Below, piece by piece: positions 1 through 8,578 of a stretch of DNA of 64,000 nucleotides (position 1 is its first letter; the number at the start of each line of letters is the position of its first letter). The DNA comes from a virus. The notes beneath the pieces are model-generated. The model saw only the letters and a list, made by a program, of their open reading frames with translations. It was not told the DNA's origin and searched no databases. The stretch lies in IMG/VR virus record IMGVR_UViG_3300032291_002123, positions 38,066-102,065 of that record; one strand, written 5' to 3'. A program made the translations under genes and the position numbers.

Positions 1-3000
1 CATACATATACTTATCCCCGTATCTATCAGCAACTTCCCTTCTCAAGGCGGTTCTATCTTTGTAACTTCTTAGTAGTTCATTAGGGACGAGCATTTCCAT
101 AACTGAATAACCTTCCGAACTTGCAAACTGAGATGCTCTGCTATAGTTTGTAGAAACGTAAGTTCCAGGACCGATAACGCCATTTCCAATAAACGGCTTA
201 CCGTCAACTAACTCTTGAGAAGCATTATTGGGAGCACCCCTAAAAATTCTTGTCAGCCCCAGTTGAGCAGCGCTATTCCAAAGTTCTCTAAATTCATCTT
301 TTGTTACGCCTATTGCTGGTTTATCCCACCCTTGAGCCTCGATAACTTCTTTCATTTTTCTAAAATCTGTCTTATATCCATTGTTTTTTGGATTGTCTTC
401 TTCTTGCCCCCTATTCATAGGATATGAACCTAAGTCAATCTTCTTTCCGATTTTTGCTCTTTGGACGGCTTCATCAGCAACGGCATTTAAATCTTTAGGA
501 GTAGGTGAGCCTAAGTCCTCGTCAGTGGGGGTCTGTGAAGATTGAACCTTGCCAGCAAATTTTTCTCCGTCATCAGTTAGGTTCGAACTGTGGTAAATAG
601 GCATTCCAGCATTTGTTCTAGCAAACTCTAGAATCGCTGTAGCGAGACCCCTACGTTGGAAATCTTCGTCAACTTCAATCATGTTAATAGTAGAGAAAGG
701 CTTGAATTCATCAAAATTAGGGTCGTCTAAAGAACTACCGCCTATGGCATCGGGCCACCAGCGTCTTGAACCGTCAGGTAGGGTCTCTGAGGGAGGCTCT
801 GCATAAGTGACTAATGCTACAGGATTTATGTCTACTTCTCCATTAGGTTCATACGGGTACGCTAGCACTTTGCCATATCGTAGTTCTTCTCCACGCTGAT
901 TAATACTCCATCTATCGTCTCTAACTAACTGGAATCGATTACCGTCGGCGTCAGTGTATTCGCCAGTTTCGGTGATATTTTTGCGTTTACCTTCTTCCGA
1001 GATTTCAGTTTCTAGGTTGTTATCAGACTTAACACGCTTTCTAATTCTTTTTTGGGGAGTTAGGTCTGCGTCCTTGTCTTGGAATACAAGAGTAAATTCT
1101 TCGCCTAGGTCTTCTTCCATAACTTGGCTAGAAGATTGGACAGCGTCTGCGAAGCGAGACCCAGATGGAGTTCTGGTTGCGTCGTGATAGATAGGCATGC
1201 CAGCGTTGGTTCGGGCAAACTCCATCATTGCAGTAGCAATACCTTCACGCTGTAGGGAGTCGTCTACTTCAACCCAGTCGACGGTAGTGAACGGCTTGGT
1301 GTTATCAATTCTCACATTTTCTGAAGAGCCACCGACCTCGGTTTCATCCCACCTTAGTTTTTCTCTAGAGTTATCGTCGACTATGTAATAAGACTTTGCT
1401 TCAGAGTAGTAGAACGAGCCAATGGGCCAAGGGTCAACTTCCGTTGGCTCGATGAAAGAACCTGCGCCTGTGTCGTAAGCACCTTCGGCAGGTAGATATG
1501 CCTCTACGCTTCCTCTGCTTAAATACTCTCTGCCTTCATTGTCGATGTCCCACTGGTCATGGCGAGACAGGATAATCTTTTTGCCATCCTTGGTAACGTA
1601 TTCACCAGTCTCGGTGACGGTTCTAACCTTAGGGAACTCTTTGTTGGCAAACTGACCGCTTAGGTCTAGTTCTCTAACGCTGCTTTTTAGGTCATTGTTA
1701 GATTTAATGCGACTCTTAATTTCTTCTTGAGCGAGTCTTTTTTCCTCAGGTATCTTGCTTGTCACCCTTTCGAACAGAGCCTGAGAAGGAGAGACTCTGT
1801 CACGGACATCGCCGAGGTCTTCATCGAGAACTTGAGCAGGAGATTGGACTCCTGCAGCAAACTCCCTACCATCTTCGCTTAAGTGCTTGCTGTGGTAGAT
1901 AGGGAAGTCAGTGTCGCTGCGAGCCGCTTCTAGCATTGCAGTTGCTAGCCCACGGCGTCTGAACTCATATCTTACTAAAATGCCAGAAATTGTGTAGTAA
2001 GGCTTGTCTTCATCCACTTGGCTTATGTTGACGTCTGCAACTGCGTTCCAAGCACCGTAGCCAACTGGATACATGCTGTAGTCCATGTCACCAACAAGTA
2101 AGAGAGTCTCTTTGCCCCTAGCCATGACGTTGTGCTCTGCCACCATATAGATATTTTTCTCTATTGCCTCTGCTTGTCTCATTGCTGGGCGTGTGTGACT
2201 TATGATGTACTCGTTGCCTTGGGGGTCTGTATAATCAAAATCTTGTCGTATATGTTCTACGCCATCAATGACTAATTTTCTAGGCTCTGCGGCAGACTTA
2301 GTTAGGCGTTGCTTAACGCTTCTGTATTCCGCTGGAACGTCACTTCTAGAAGGTGCGCCTAGGTCTTCCTCTACTACCTGAGCACTAGATTGGACGGAGT
2401 TAGCAAACTGTCTACCGTCATCGCTTAGTATCGGGCTGTGATAAACAGGTGCGTCTAGTGATTCTCTGGCAGCCTCAAGCATTGCGGTTGCTAAACCTTT
2501 GCGCCGCTGTGCTGCATTTACGTAAATTGATGAAATACTATTAAAGGGCTTGTTTTTGTCAAACGGGGCGTAGTTCCCAGCCTCGTCTGGCGGAATGTAT
2601 ACAATTCCTCTTGGGTCAGTTCCTGCATCCCACTGGCTAAGCAGCATGCCGCCCACGTAATTTCCCTCAGAATCTTGTATATTGACAAGCGGGTCGAAAT
2701 AATACTCTGCTAAATCAGGTGAAACTGGCTCTTTTTCTGTAACTTTGGTTTGAGACACTATAACAGTAAACTTTTCTCCATCTTCTGAAGTGTAATCAAA
2801 AGTCTTAAGAGTCTCGCTTTGAGTGCTAGTTGGGTAATTTGTTTTAGTAGTCTTCTCATCGGCTTTTTTAAGTCTAGAAAGAACACTTCTAGATTTCTCG
2901 GAGTCTGGAATTCTAGAACTAGTGCCTAAGTCTTCATCCACGGTAGCGGCAGTAGATTGAACCGCTTCAGCAAATCCTCTACCCCTGTCGGTTATGACGG

Positions 3001-6000
3001 CGCTGTGGTAGATGGGGTAAGGTGCAGTTTGACGTGCAGCCTCAAGCATGGCGGTGGCTATACCCTGCCTTCTAAATTCTTCACCGACGTTAACTCCAGT
3101 GATGGTGTAGAAAGGCTTATCTAAATCGGCTTGTTCTAGGTTTATATCCGATATAAGCGAGAGAAGTTGAGACCTAGATTCTCCAGAGACATTTCGTAGC
3201 CTGTAGGTCATAGTGGCAACGCCACCATTTTCATTTTTTGCCGTTACTGACTGAGCGCCAGTGTACTCATTGGCATCGCCAAAGTTTGAGATGTTGCTAG
3301 TTACAGTGTATTTTTGTCCTTCAGGAGCCTCGTAATCAAAATTGTATTGACTGCGAGAAGGCACGCCCTTAGGTGCGACAATTTTATTTTCAGATGTTCT
3401 CTTTAGCCTGCTTCTAACTTCAGCAGATTTTGCGGAAACGTTAGTGTCGGCTGATACTCCCAAGTCTTCTTCTAATACTTGACTACTAGATTGAACGGCG
3501 TTAGCAAACGCTTCACCGACGCCATCGTTACCTAAGTACTTGCTGTGGTAGACAGGTATGTTAGTAGATTGTCTAACAGCCTCTAGCGCCGCTGTAGCCA
3601 AGCCTTTACGTCTTTTGTCTGGAGCAACAAATACTGAAGATATAACGTAAAAAGGTTTTTTGGTGTTTACACTGTCAGCATCTGAATCTCTCACAAAAAC
3701 CCTAGGGTCTGTCGCCCCAGCAGGGATTATCGACATTTGCATTCCACCAGCACGTTCGCCATTTGAATCATAGATTTTGATATGAGGCGGAATGTACATT
3801 GTGTTGCCAAATCTAACTTTTGCTCGATTAAGGCTAAATTTAATTTGGAACTTTTCCCCGTCTTCTGCCTCGTACTCAAACTCGTGGCTTACACCAATGT
3901 GGGTAGTCCCAAACCTTGCTTTCCAATACCTAGCGCCGCTACTACGACTTTTAGAGATATCTATTCTTTTTAGTCGTTTAAGAACTTCTTCATTCTTGGT
4001 GATGGCTTCTTTGTCAGATTTAGCATTTAGGTCAGACTTAAAGAAAGCGTCAATAGGTTTGATTTTGTCCAACAATCCAGACAATCTGTAGCGCAGCGCA
4101 TCTACTTGACGTCTGGCAGCCTCGGCAACCTGAGGGTTTTTAATTCCGTTAGCAATCTCGGCTGCTCTGTTTACAGAGTCTGCTGCTTTTTTCAGCGTAT
4201 CGTCGTCTAGTTTTTGTTGCTCTAGGTCAGCCTCGGCTGCGTCTACATATGTTCCTAGGTCTTCTTGCAGAATCGGCGGTGGAGATAAGAATTCTTCTGT
4301 GGTGCCAGTGGATGCAGAGTCAGTCTTGTCTTTGTCCTTAGCAGCCTTAACCAGCATTCCCATAGTGAAGGCATCGCTGTTAGCACCGATGAGCATATCT
4401 TCGGCTGATAGTTCACCATTTTCATAAGCCTCTACAACTTTTGAATTGTTGATGTATAGAACATCGTGGCGAGCCGACAAAATACGCTCTGTTCCAACAG
4501 TAAATACTTCATAGGCAGAGTCTGAATTTAGTTCTAAGTTCAAGCCGTCTTGACGGTCATAGAAATATACTCTTCCCGTGTATCTCTCCCTAAACATGTC
4601 ATAAAAAGCGACTTCATCGCTGTTCGGGTGAGTGTTTCTGCCAAGCGTGGAATATGACTCTAGAGAAATAGCGTTTCGGTCTTGACTGTCGTCCATGGCG
4701 TTAGGTCTAGAGCCGTCAGGGTTTTTAGGGAGAATCTGAGAGAACAAGAATCCCCACTCCATACTCTTTAGTTCTGGGTAAGCCTGCTCAAATAGGTGAC
4801 CTAATTCGTGCACGCCAACTGAACCGCCGAGTGGAATATCTGAATCGTGTGCATGCGTGCTTAGTGTTAGTTCGGTGCCGTCTCTATAGCCACCTCTGCC
4901 GTCAGGAGACCAGTCAACAGGCAGCATGCCACCCCAGAATTTTCCAGAATTCTTTACGTAGTCAGCCATTTTTTCTACTACTGCAGCAGGATAACTTCTC
5001 AAAGCCCACTTAATTGATTCTTTGGCTAAATCTACGGAGTCAGACATTTTAGGGTCTGGCATAGTCCTTCTTCTAATGCCATCAAACGAGATGAACTCGC
5101 TGCCGTCACCCTCGTACATAGGAATATCTAGGTCTTTAAAGAGTTGCTGGTATTCTTCCCTTGAAACTACACCTAATCTGTCAGATGCCTTAACGTAATT
5201 CTTTTTAATGTTTCTCAGTTCGATGCGACGTTTATACATGTCGACAACTTCTTGAACGTTGTTTTCGAGAGCGTACCACTCTAACGCCTGTTTTTTGTCG
5301 CCATTTGGTTTCTCAACGATTTTGACCCACTCGCTGTCAATTTTTCCTTGAATCCAATCTTCTTTACTGCGTTCTAATGCTTTTTGAAGAGCGAGGTTTT
5401 TTTGTTTAGGGTCTACAATATCCCTAATATCCTTACCTTCTGAGGCAACACGTATAAACATGGATTCCAGAAAGTCTTTTCTTTCTTCATACTGTTTCTC
5501 AGCCAAGGTGCGAGCGTAATCCCTAGTCTTTTGCTGTAGACGTTTTTCTTCTTCATTTCCAGAAACAACGCTAGCAAGTTTCTCAAAAATGTCGTCGCCA
5601 AACTCGTTTCTCATACGCTGAGAGATTCTTGCTCTGGCAGCAGCAGTTAGCGCCTGAGAGTTCTCGATAAAGGCGTCCATCTCGTCTAGAACTTGGTCGT
5701 CTGGACGCTGCTTCAATTTGAATGAGTCTGGGCTATTTGGAAGGAACTCGGCAAGACGCTTCATCTTTACCATGATGCGAGTGCCTAAACTCTGTTCGTT
5801 GGCATCTTTGTTTACAACTTCTGGAGAAAATAGGAAACTCGGAACAGAAGCATCCATCTCTAGAGCCATCTGCGCTAGAGTCTTATCCTCTTCTGTGGTT
5901 TGTAGGTCGATGCCAACCTTGGCAAGAGTCTCTTTTACTTCTGGAGAGTTAGGAGTGCCTAGGTCTTCTGGAAGAGTAGCCTTAGGGTCTCCACTGTAGA

Positions 6001-8044
6001 GCATCTGACCTTGACGCTCTTCACGCAGTTCTAATTCAGTCTTAGGGCGGTCAGAGCGAGAGTCGTTTTCTTCGGTCATCCACTCTGCAGCATTTTCAAT
6101 TGCTTGCTCTGGGTTGTCGTAAGTTCTACGGCTTGCAGGGTCGAACGAGTCTTGAGATTTCTTGTCGTTGTAAACCTCGCTGACCCATCTGCCTTGAGCG
6201 TTCTGTATAACCGTGCTGCGTAACGCTTCGTCAGAACTTGGCTCAGTGGCGTAAGAGCCGTCTTCTTGCTTAATGAAATCTTCAGGAGTAATTACATCGT
6301 CGTCGTGGACGTGCTCTAAACCTAATCTGTTCTTAAAGTCTCTAGCCTTTTTGTCTCTAGGGTTAGGCTGACGTGGAGAAGTGGTTTCGTTGTTCTCGGC
6401 AATAGCCTGAACGTCTTCCCAGTCTTGTGCGTAGCCGATAACTTCAGGCTTAATGTTCTTGTCTTCCCAAGGTGCAACTTGGCGAGTAATTTCAAAGATT
6501 GGCTGGTCGTCTTCAATTTCGGTTGAGCCACTGCGGAAGCCGTTAACTATAGCGCCGTTCTTAACGTTTGCTTCCATGCGCTGCTGCACTTCCTTGTGCT
6601 GCGCTGGCTGATAGCGTCTTACAGTGAAGCCGCCCAAATCCTTAGCGTTGTTCTTTGTCCTATAAGTCGAGTAAGGCAATCCCTTCTCGGGGTCTGCAGG
6701 AGTAACTGCGTCAAATGTGTTCTTAGGGAATTCTCCTTGAGGAACGTCTCCCCACATACGTCTCTGAACGCTTCCAGCACGCTTCTGGTCGTTCTTTCGG
6801 TCATAGCGTGATACGCCTGCCTGAACATCTCCCCAAGACTGGTAGTAGCCGATTGACTCATTTCCACTCTCGGTGAATCTACCTCGAGGTTGGCTTAGAG
6901 GATTAGTCATAACCTCATAAACAGGATACTTAGGGTCGAGAGCGCCGTTCTCACCTAAGCCTTTTACTTCTGCGCCATACTGCTCTTTGTGACGTTCTAA
7001 ATCTGGCAACGCTGCGCCAGCCTCGTGCTTAATCGCATAGTAGCCGTCAGCAGAAACGAATCCGTTTCCACCAGCAACCCAGCCAGATGGTGCGTCAATT
7101 TTTTGTAGCGTGTTTACATCTAATGCGTAGTCTCTTGCATAATCTGCTGAAGCCTTACCCTTGAGAGAAAGCATCTTTCCAAGTTTGCCGCCGATGTATG
7201 CCTTAACGCCTTCAACATTTGTGGCAGGAATTCTGAAGATTCCAGTTCCTAGAGTTGGGTGGTCAAATACTTCAACGTCAAAGGTATTAGTTTTAGGGTC
7301 TGAGCCGACAAACTTACCAACAACAGAATCGATGAAGCCTTTTAGTCCTCTGGTAAAGAACCTTGCTCCACCACCCATCCAAGCGAAGCGACCTCTACGG
7401 TCTCTACGCTGGAGTTTCGCCCGTGCCGAACGTGCTAAAAAAGAGTTCTCTCCTGAAAACGGGTTACTTGCAGCGATAATCGCAAGCACCACTTCTCTAG
7501 GCACGTCCTGTGCATCAGCAGACTCTAAGCGAGCGATAGAAAACTGACGCTCTACGGTATCTGGCACGGTTAGATACGCTGAAGCGACGACAGGTCTATA
7601 CTCCTCACTAATTCTTGAGTCTGCTGCAAACCACTCACTTCTCTTCTCAATCTTCTCGAGTAGAGATGCATACTCGGTAGAAGTTGATAGAGGGTGACCG
7701 ATAGGTAGTAGGTCGGTGTTGTTTTGAGAAATCTTAGATGGAGTTCCAGTGGTAGCCATGTTTATGTAATCTGAAACTTCACGCAAGGCGGTGAACGCTC
7801 TTGCTTGAGCATCTTGTGACATGATGCTTCTACTTAGTGAACGCTGTGCAACCGTCATAGCCTCGATTGGCATAACCTTACGAGCGTCTAGGACGTTCTC
7901 GTTGGCAGATGCAACCATAGCCTTGATGGTCTCCGAAAAACTTAACTCGCTTGACGGTTCGTCAGAAGGGAGTTCGTTAACGGCAGCAACGTCCAGAGCG
8001 TCAATCAACTGATTGACTGGGTTCTCTTCGTTACTAGGGTACAT
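1..8044 (-). CDS. Giant polyvalent virion protein: zincin, six GNAT-like repeats, ART-like segment (3' end outside window)
   Basis: One frame is open from ATG at 8044 (good RBS, AGAAGGATAC) to the left edge, giving 2,681 codons with no stop; I checked the frame at the start, at 4808, at 1196 and at the edge. Residues 1-690 hold phage-specific regions, including a basic RDRRGRF patch. HELGH at residues 1079-1083 is a zinc-metallopeptidase motif. From about residue 1262 six units follow, each with the GNAT acetyl-CoA loop (RRKGLATA-like) and then a YHS motif. Every unit ends in EDLG. The last visible part (about 2595-2650) has IFRG and GTYVSTN, resembling an ADP-ribosyltransferase fold. Such chains match the polyvalent proteins known from phages and plasmids. 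It lies 18 bases downstream of the Dps gene in the portal operon, so virion assembly or co-injection is likely. Catalytic activity of any domain is inferred. Confidence 0.85.
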   Translation of the reverse strand, partial: MYPSNEENPVNQLIDALDVAAVNELPSDEPSSELSFSETIKAMVASANENVLDARKVMPIEAMTVAQRSLSRSIMSQDAQARAFTALREVSDYINMATTGTPSKISQNNTDLLPIGHPLSTSTEYASLLEKIEKRSEWFAADSRISEEYRPVVASAYLTVPDTVERQFSIARLESADAQDVPREVVLAIIAASNPFSGENSFLARSARAKLQRRDRRGRFAWMGGGARFFTRGLKGFIDSVVGKFVGSDPKTNTFDVEVFDHPTLGTGIFRIPATNVEGVKAYIGGKLGKMLSLKGKASADYARDYALDVNTLQKIDAPSGWVAGGNGFVSADGYYAIKHEAGAALPDLERHKEQYGAEVKGLGENGALDPKYPVYEVMTNPLSQPRGRFTESGNESIGYYQSWGDVQAGVSRYDRKNDQKRAGSVQRRMWGDVPQGEFPKNTFDAVTPADPEKGLPYSTYRTKNNAKDLGGFTVRRYQPAQHKEVQQRMEANVKNGAIVNGFRSGSTEIEDDQPIFEITRQVAPWEDKNIKPEVIGYAQDWEDVQAIAENNETTSPRQPNPRDKKARDFKNRLGLEHVHDDDVITPEDFIKQEDGSYATEPSSDEALRSTVIQNAQGRWVSEVYNDKKSQDSFDPASRRTYDNPEQAIENAAEWMTEENDSRSDRPKTELELREERQGQMLYSGDPKATLPEDLGTPNSPEVKETLAKVGIDLQTTEEDKTLAQMALEMDASVPSFLFSPEVVNKDANEQSLGTRIMVKMKRLAEFLPNSPDSFKLKQRPDDQVLDEMDAFIENSQALTAAARARISQRMRNEFGDDIFEKLASVVSGNEEEKRLQQKTRDYARTLAEKQYEERKDFLESMFIRVASEGKDIRDIVDPKQKNLALQKALERSKEDWIQGKIDSEWVKIVEKPNGDKKQALEWYALENNVQEVVDMYKRRIELRNIKKNYVKASDRLGVVSREEYQQLFKDLDIPMYEGDGSEFISFDGIRRRTMPDPKMSDSVDLAKESIKWALRSYPAAVVEKMADYVKNSGKFWGGMLPVDWSPDGRGGYRDGTELTLSTHAHDSDIPLGGSVGVHELGHLFEQAYPELKSMEWGFLFSQILPKNPDGSRPNAMDDSQDRNAISLESYSTLGRNTHPNSDEVAFYDMFRERYTGRVYFYDRQDGLNLELNSDSAYEVFTVGTERILSARHDVLYINNSKVVEAYENGELSAEDMLIGANSDAFTMGMLVKAAKDKDKTDSASTGTTEEFLSPPPILQEDLGTYVDAAEADLEQQKLDDDTLKKAADSVNRAAEIANGIKNPQVAEAARRQVDALRYRLSGLLDKIKPIDAFFKSDLNAKSDKEAITKNEEVLKRLKRIDISKSRSSGARYWKARFGTTHIGVSHEFEYEAEDGEKFQIKFSLNRAKVRFGNTMYIPPHIKIYDSNGERAGGMQMSIIPAGATDPRVFVRDSDADSVNTKKPFYVISSVFVAPDKRRKGLATAALEAVRQSTNIPVYHSKYLGNDGVGEAFANAVQSSSQVLEEDLGVSADTNVSAKSAEVRSRLKRTSENKIVAPKGVPSRSQYNFDYEAPEGQKYTVTSNISNFGDANEYTGAQSVTAKNENGGVATMTYRLRNVSGESRSQLLSLISDINLEQADLDKPFYTITGVNVGEEFRRQGIATAMLEAARQTAPYPIYHSAVITDRGRGFAEAVQSTAATVDEDLGTSSRIPDSEKSRSVLSRLKKADEKTTKTNYPTSTQSETLKTFDYTSEDGEKFTVIVSQTKVTEKEPVSPDLAEYYFDPLVNIQDSEGNYVGGMLLSQWDAGTDPRGIVYIPPDEAGNYAPFDKNKPFNSISSIYVNAAQRRKGLATAMLEAARESLDAPVYHSPILSDDGRQFANSVQSSAQVVEEDLGAPSRSDVPAEYRSVKQRLTKSAAEPRKLVIDGVEHIRQDFDYTDPQGNEYIISHTRPAMRQAEAIEKNIYMVAEHNVMARGKETLLLVGDMDYSMYPVGYGAWNAVADVNISQVDEDKPYYTISGILVRYEFRRRGLATAMLEAARSDTDFPIYHSKHLSEDGREFAAGVQSPAQVLDEDLGDVRDRVSPSQALFERVTSKIPEEKRLAQEEIKSRIKSNNDLKSSVRELDLSGQFANKEFPKVRTVTETGEYVTKDGKKIILSRHDQWDIDNEGREYLSRGSVEAYLPAEGAYDTGAGSFIEPTEVDPWPIGSFYYSEAKSYYIVDDNSREKLRWDETEVGGSSENVRIDNTKPFTTVDWVEVDDSLQREGIATAMMEFARTNAGMPIYHDATRTPSGSRFADAVQSSSQVMEEDLGEEFTLVFQDKDADLTPQKRIRKRVKSDNNLETEISEEGKRKNITETGEYTDADGNRFQLVRDDRWSINQRGEELRYGKVLAYPYEPNGEVDINPVALVTYAEPPSETLPDGSRRWWPDAIGGSSLDDPNFDEFKPFSTINMIEVDEDFQRRGLATAILEFARTNAGMPIYHSSNLTDDGEKFAGKVQSSQTPTDEDLGSPTPKDLNAVADEAVQRAKIGKKIDLGSYPMNRGQEEDNPKNNGYKTDFRKMKEVIEAQGWDKPAIGVTKDEFRELWNSAAQLGLTRIFRGAPNNASQELVDGKPFIGNGVIGPGTYVSTNYSRASQFASSEGYSVMEMLVPNELLRSYKDRTALRREVADRYGDKYMY
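509..4252 (-). repeat. Six tandem GNAT-like repeat units within the giant protein
   Basis: Units lie between successive EDLG linkers: 3458-4252, 2924-3457, 2357-2923, 1811-2356, 1103-1810 and 509-1102, about 180-265 residues each. Each opens with a basic SRLK-like segment, then a variable beta-rich part, then GLATA/GIATA and PIYHS-like motifs, then VQS and (D/E)EDLG. The repeats are diverged, so they are old duplications and not a recent expansion. Motif A of GNAT enzymes (R-x-x-G-x-A) is intact in all six. Confidence 0.8.
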
Positions 8045-8062
8045 TTTGTATCCTTCTGATTT

Positions 8063-8569
8063 CTAGAATTGAATAACTTGAACTTGTGTTGCGTCTGCAC
8101 CAACGATGGTGCCAAGTTGCCATAGCCACTTGTCATGCATGTCGATGCGCTCTGCAAGGAAGTTTATGATTCCCTGCTGGTTTAGAGCATTTGCGATTTC
8201 AAACGCCTCGAGCAGTGAGTCACGAAGAGTTTGGTTAATTCCGTGAAGAACTAAGGACATGGCAACAGGGTCGCCACCAGTTGGGCGAACCTCGATGCAA
8301 GAAAGACTTACGAAGTCTTGCAAGGTGAAAGGTGCGTCGTATCCGAGTTTACGAATGTGCTCAGCAAGTGGGTCAACTGCACTGTCTGCATCTTCGTAAA
8401 GTTTTTGGAAGAACTTGTGATACTGACTAAATTCAATGCCACGAACGTTCCAATGAAAACCTTGAGCGGTGAACTTGTAGGCAGTGGTGTCTGCAAGAAG
8501 GCAAGACAACTTATGGACTAGTTCTTGCTTGCCAACGCTAGCGCTGAGTTCGATTTCGATGTTTTCCAT
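8063..8569 (-). CDS. dps: Dps/ferritin-like protein
   Basis: A 168-residue four-helix Dps family protein, the usual length. The inter-subunit ferroxidase residues are all visible with the same spacing as in bacterial Dps: H39, H51, D66 and E70, in the signatures FHWNVRG and DPLAEHI. Dps dodecamers oxidise and store iron and can protect or compact DNA. The start has a strong RBS (TAGGAGATATAA). It sits between the portal and the giant polyvalent protein, so it is probably expressed with head genes. Whether it is a virion component or acts in the infected cell cannot be told from sequence. Confidence 0.92.
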   Translation of the reverse strand: MENIEIELSASVGKQELVHKLSCLLADTTAYKFTAQGFHWNVRGIEFSQYHKFFQKLYEDADSAVDPLAEHIRKLGYDAPFTLQDFVSLSCIEVRPTGGDPVAMSLVLHGINQTLRDSLLEAFEIANALNQQGIINFLAERIDMHDKWLWQLGTIVGADATQVQVIQF

Positions 8570-8578
8570 TTATATCTC

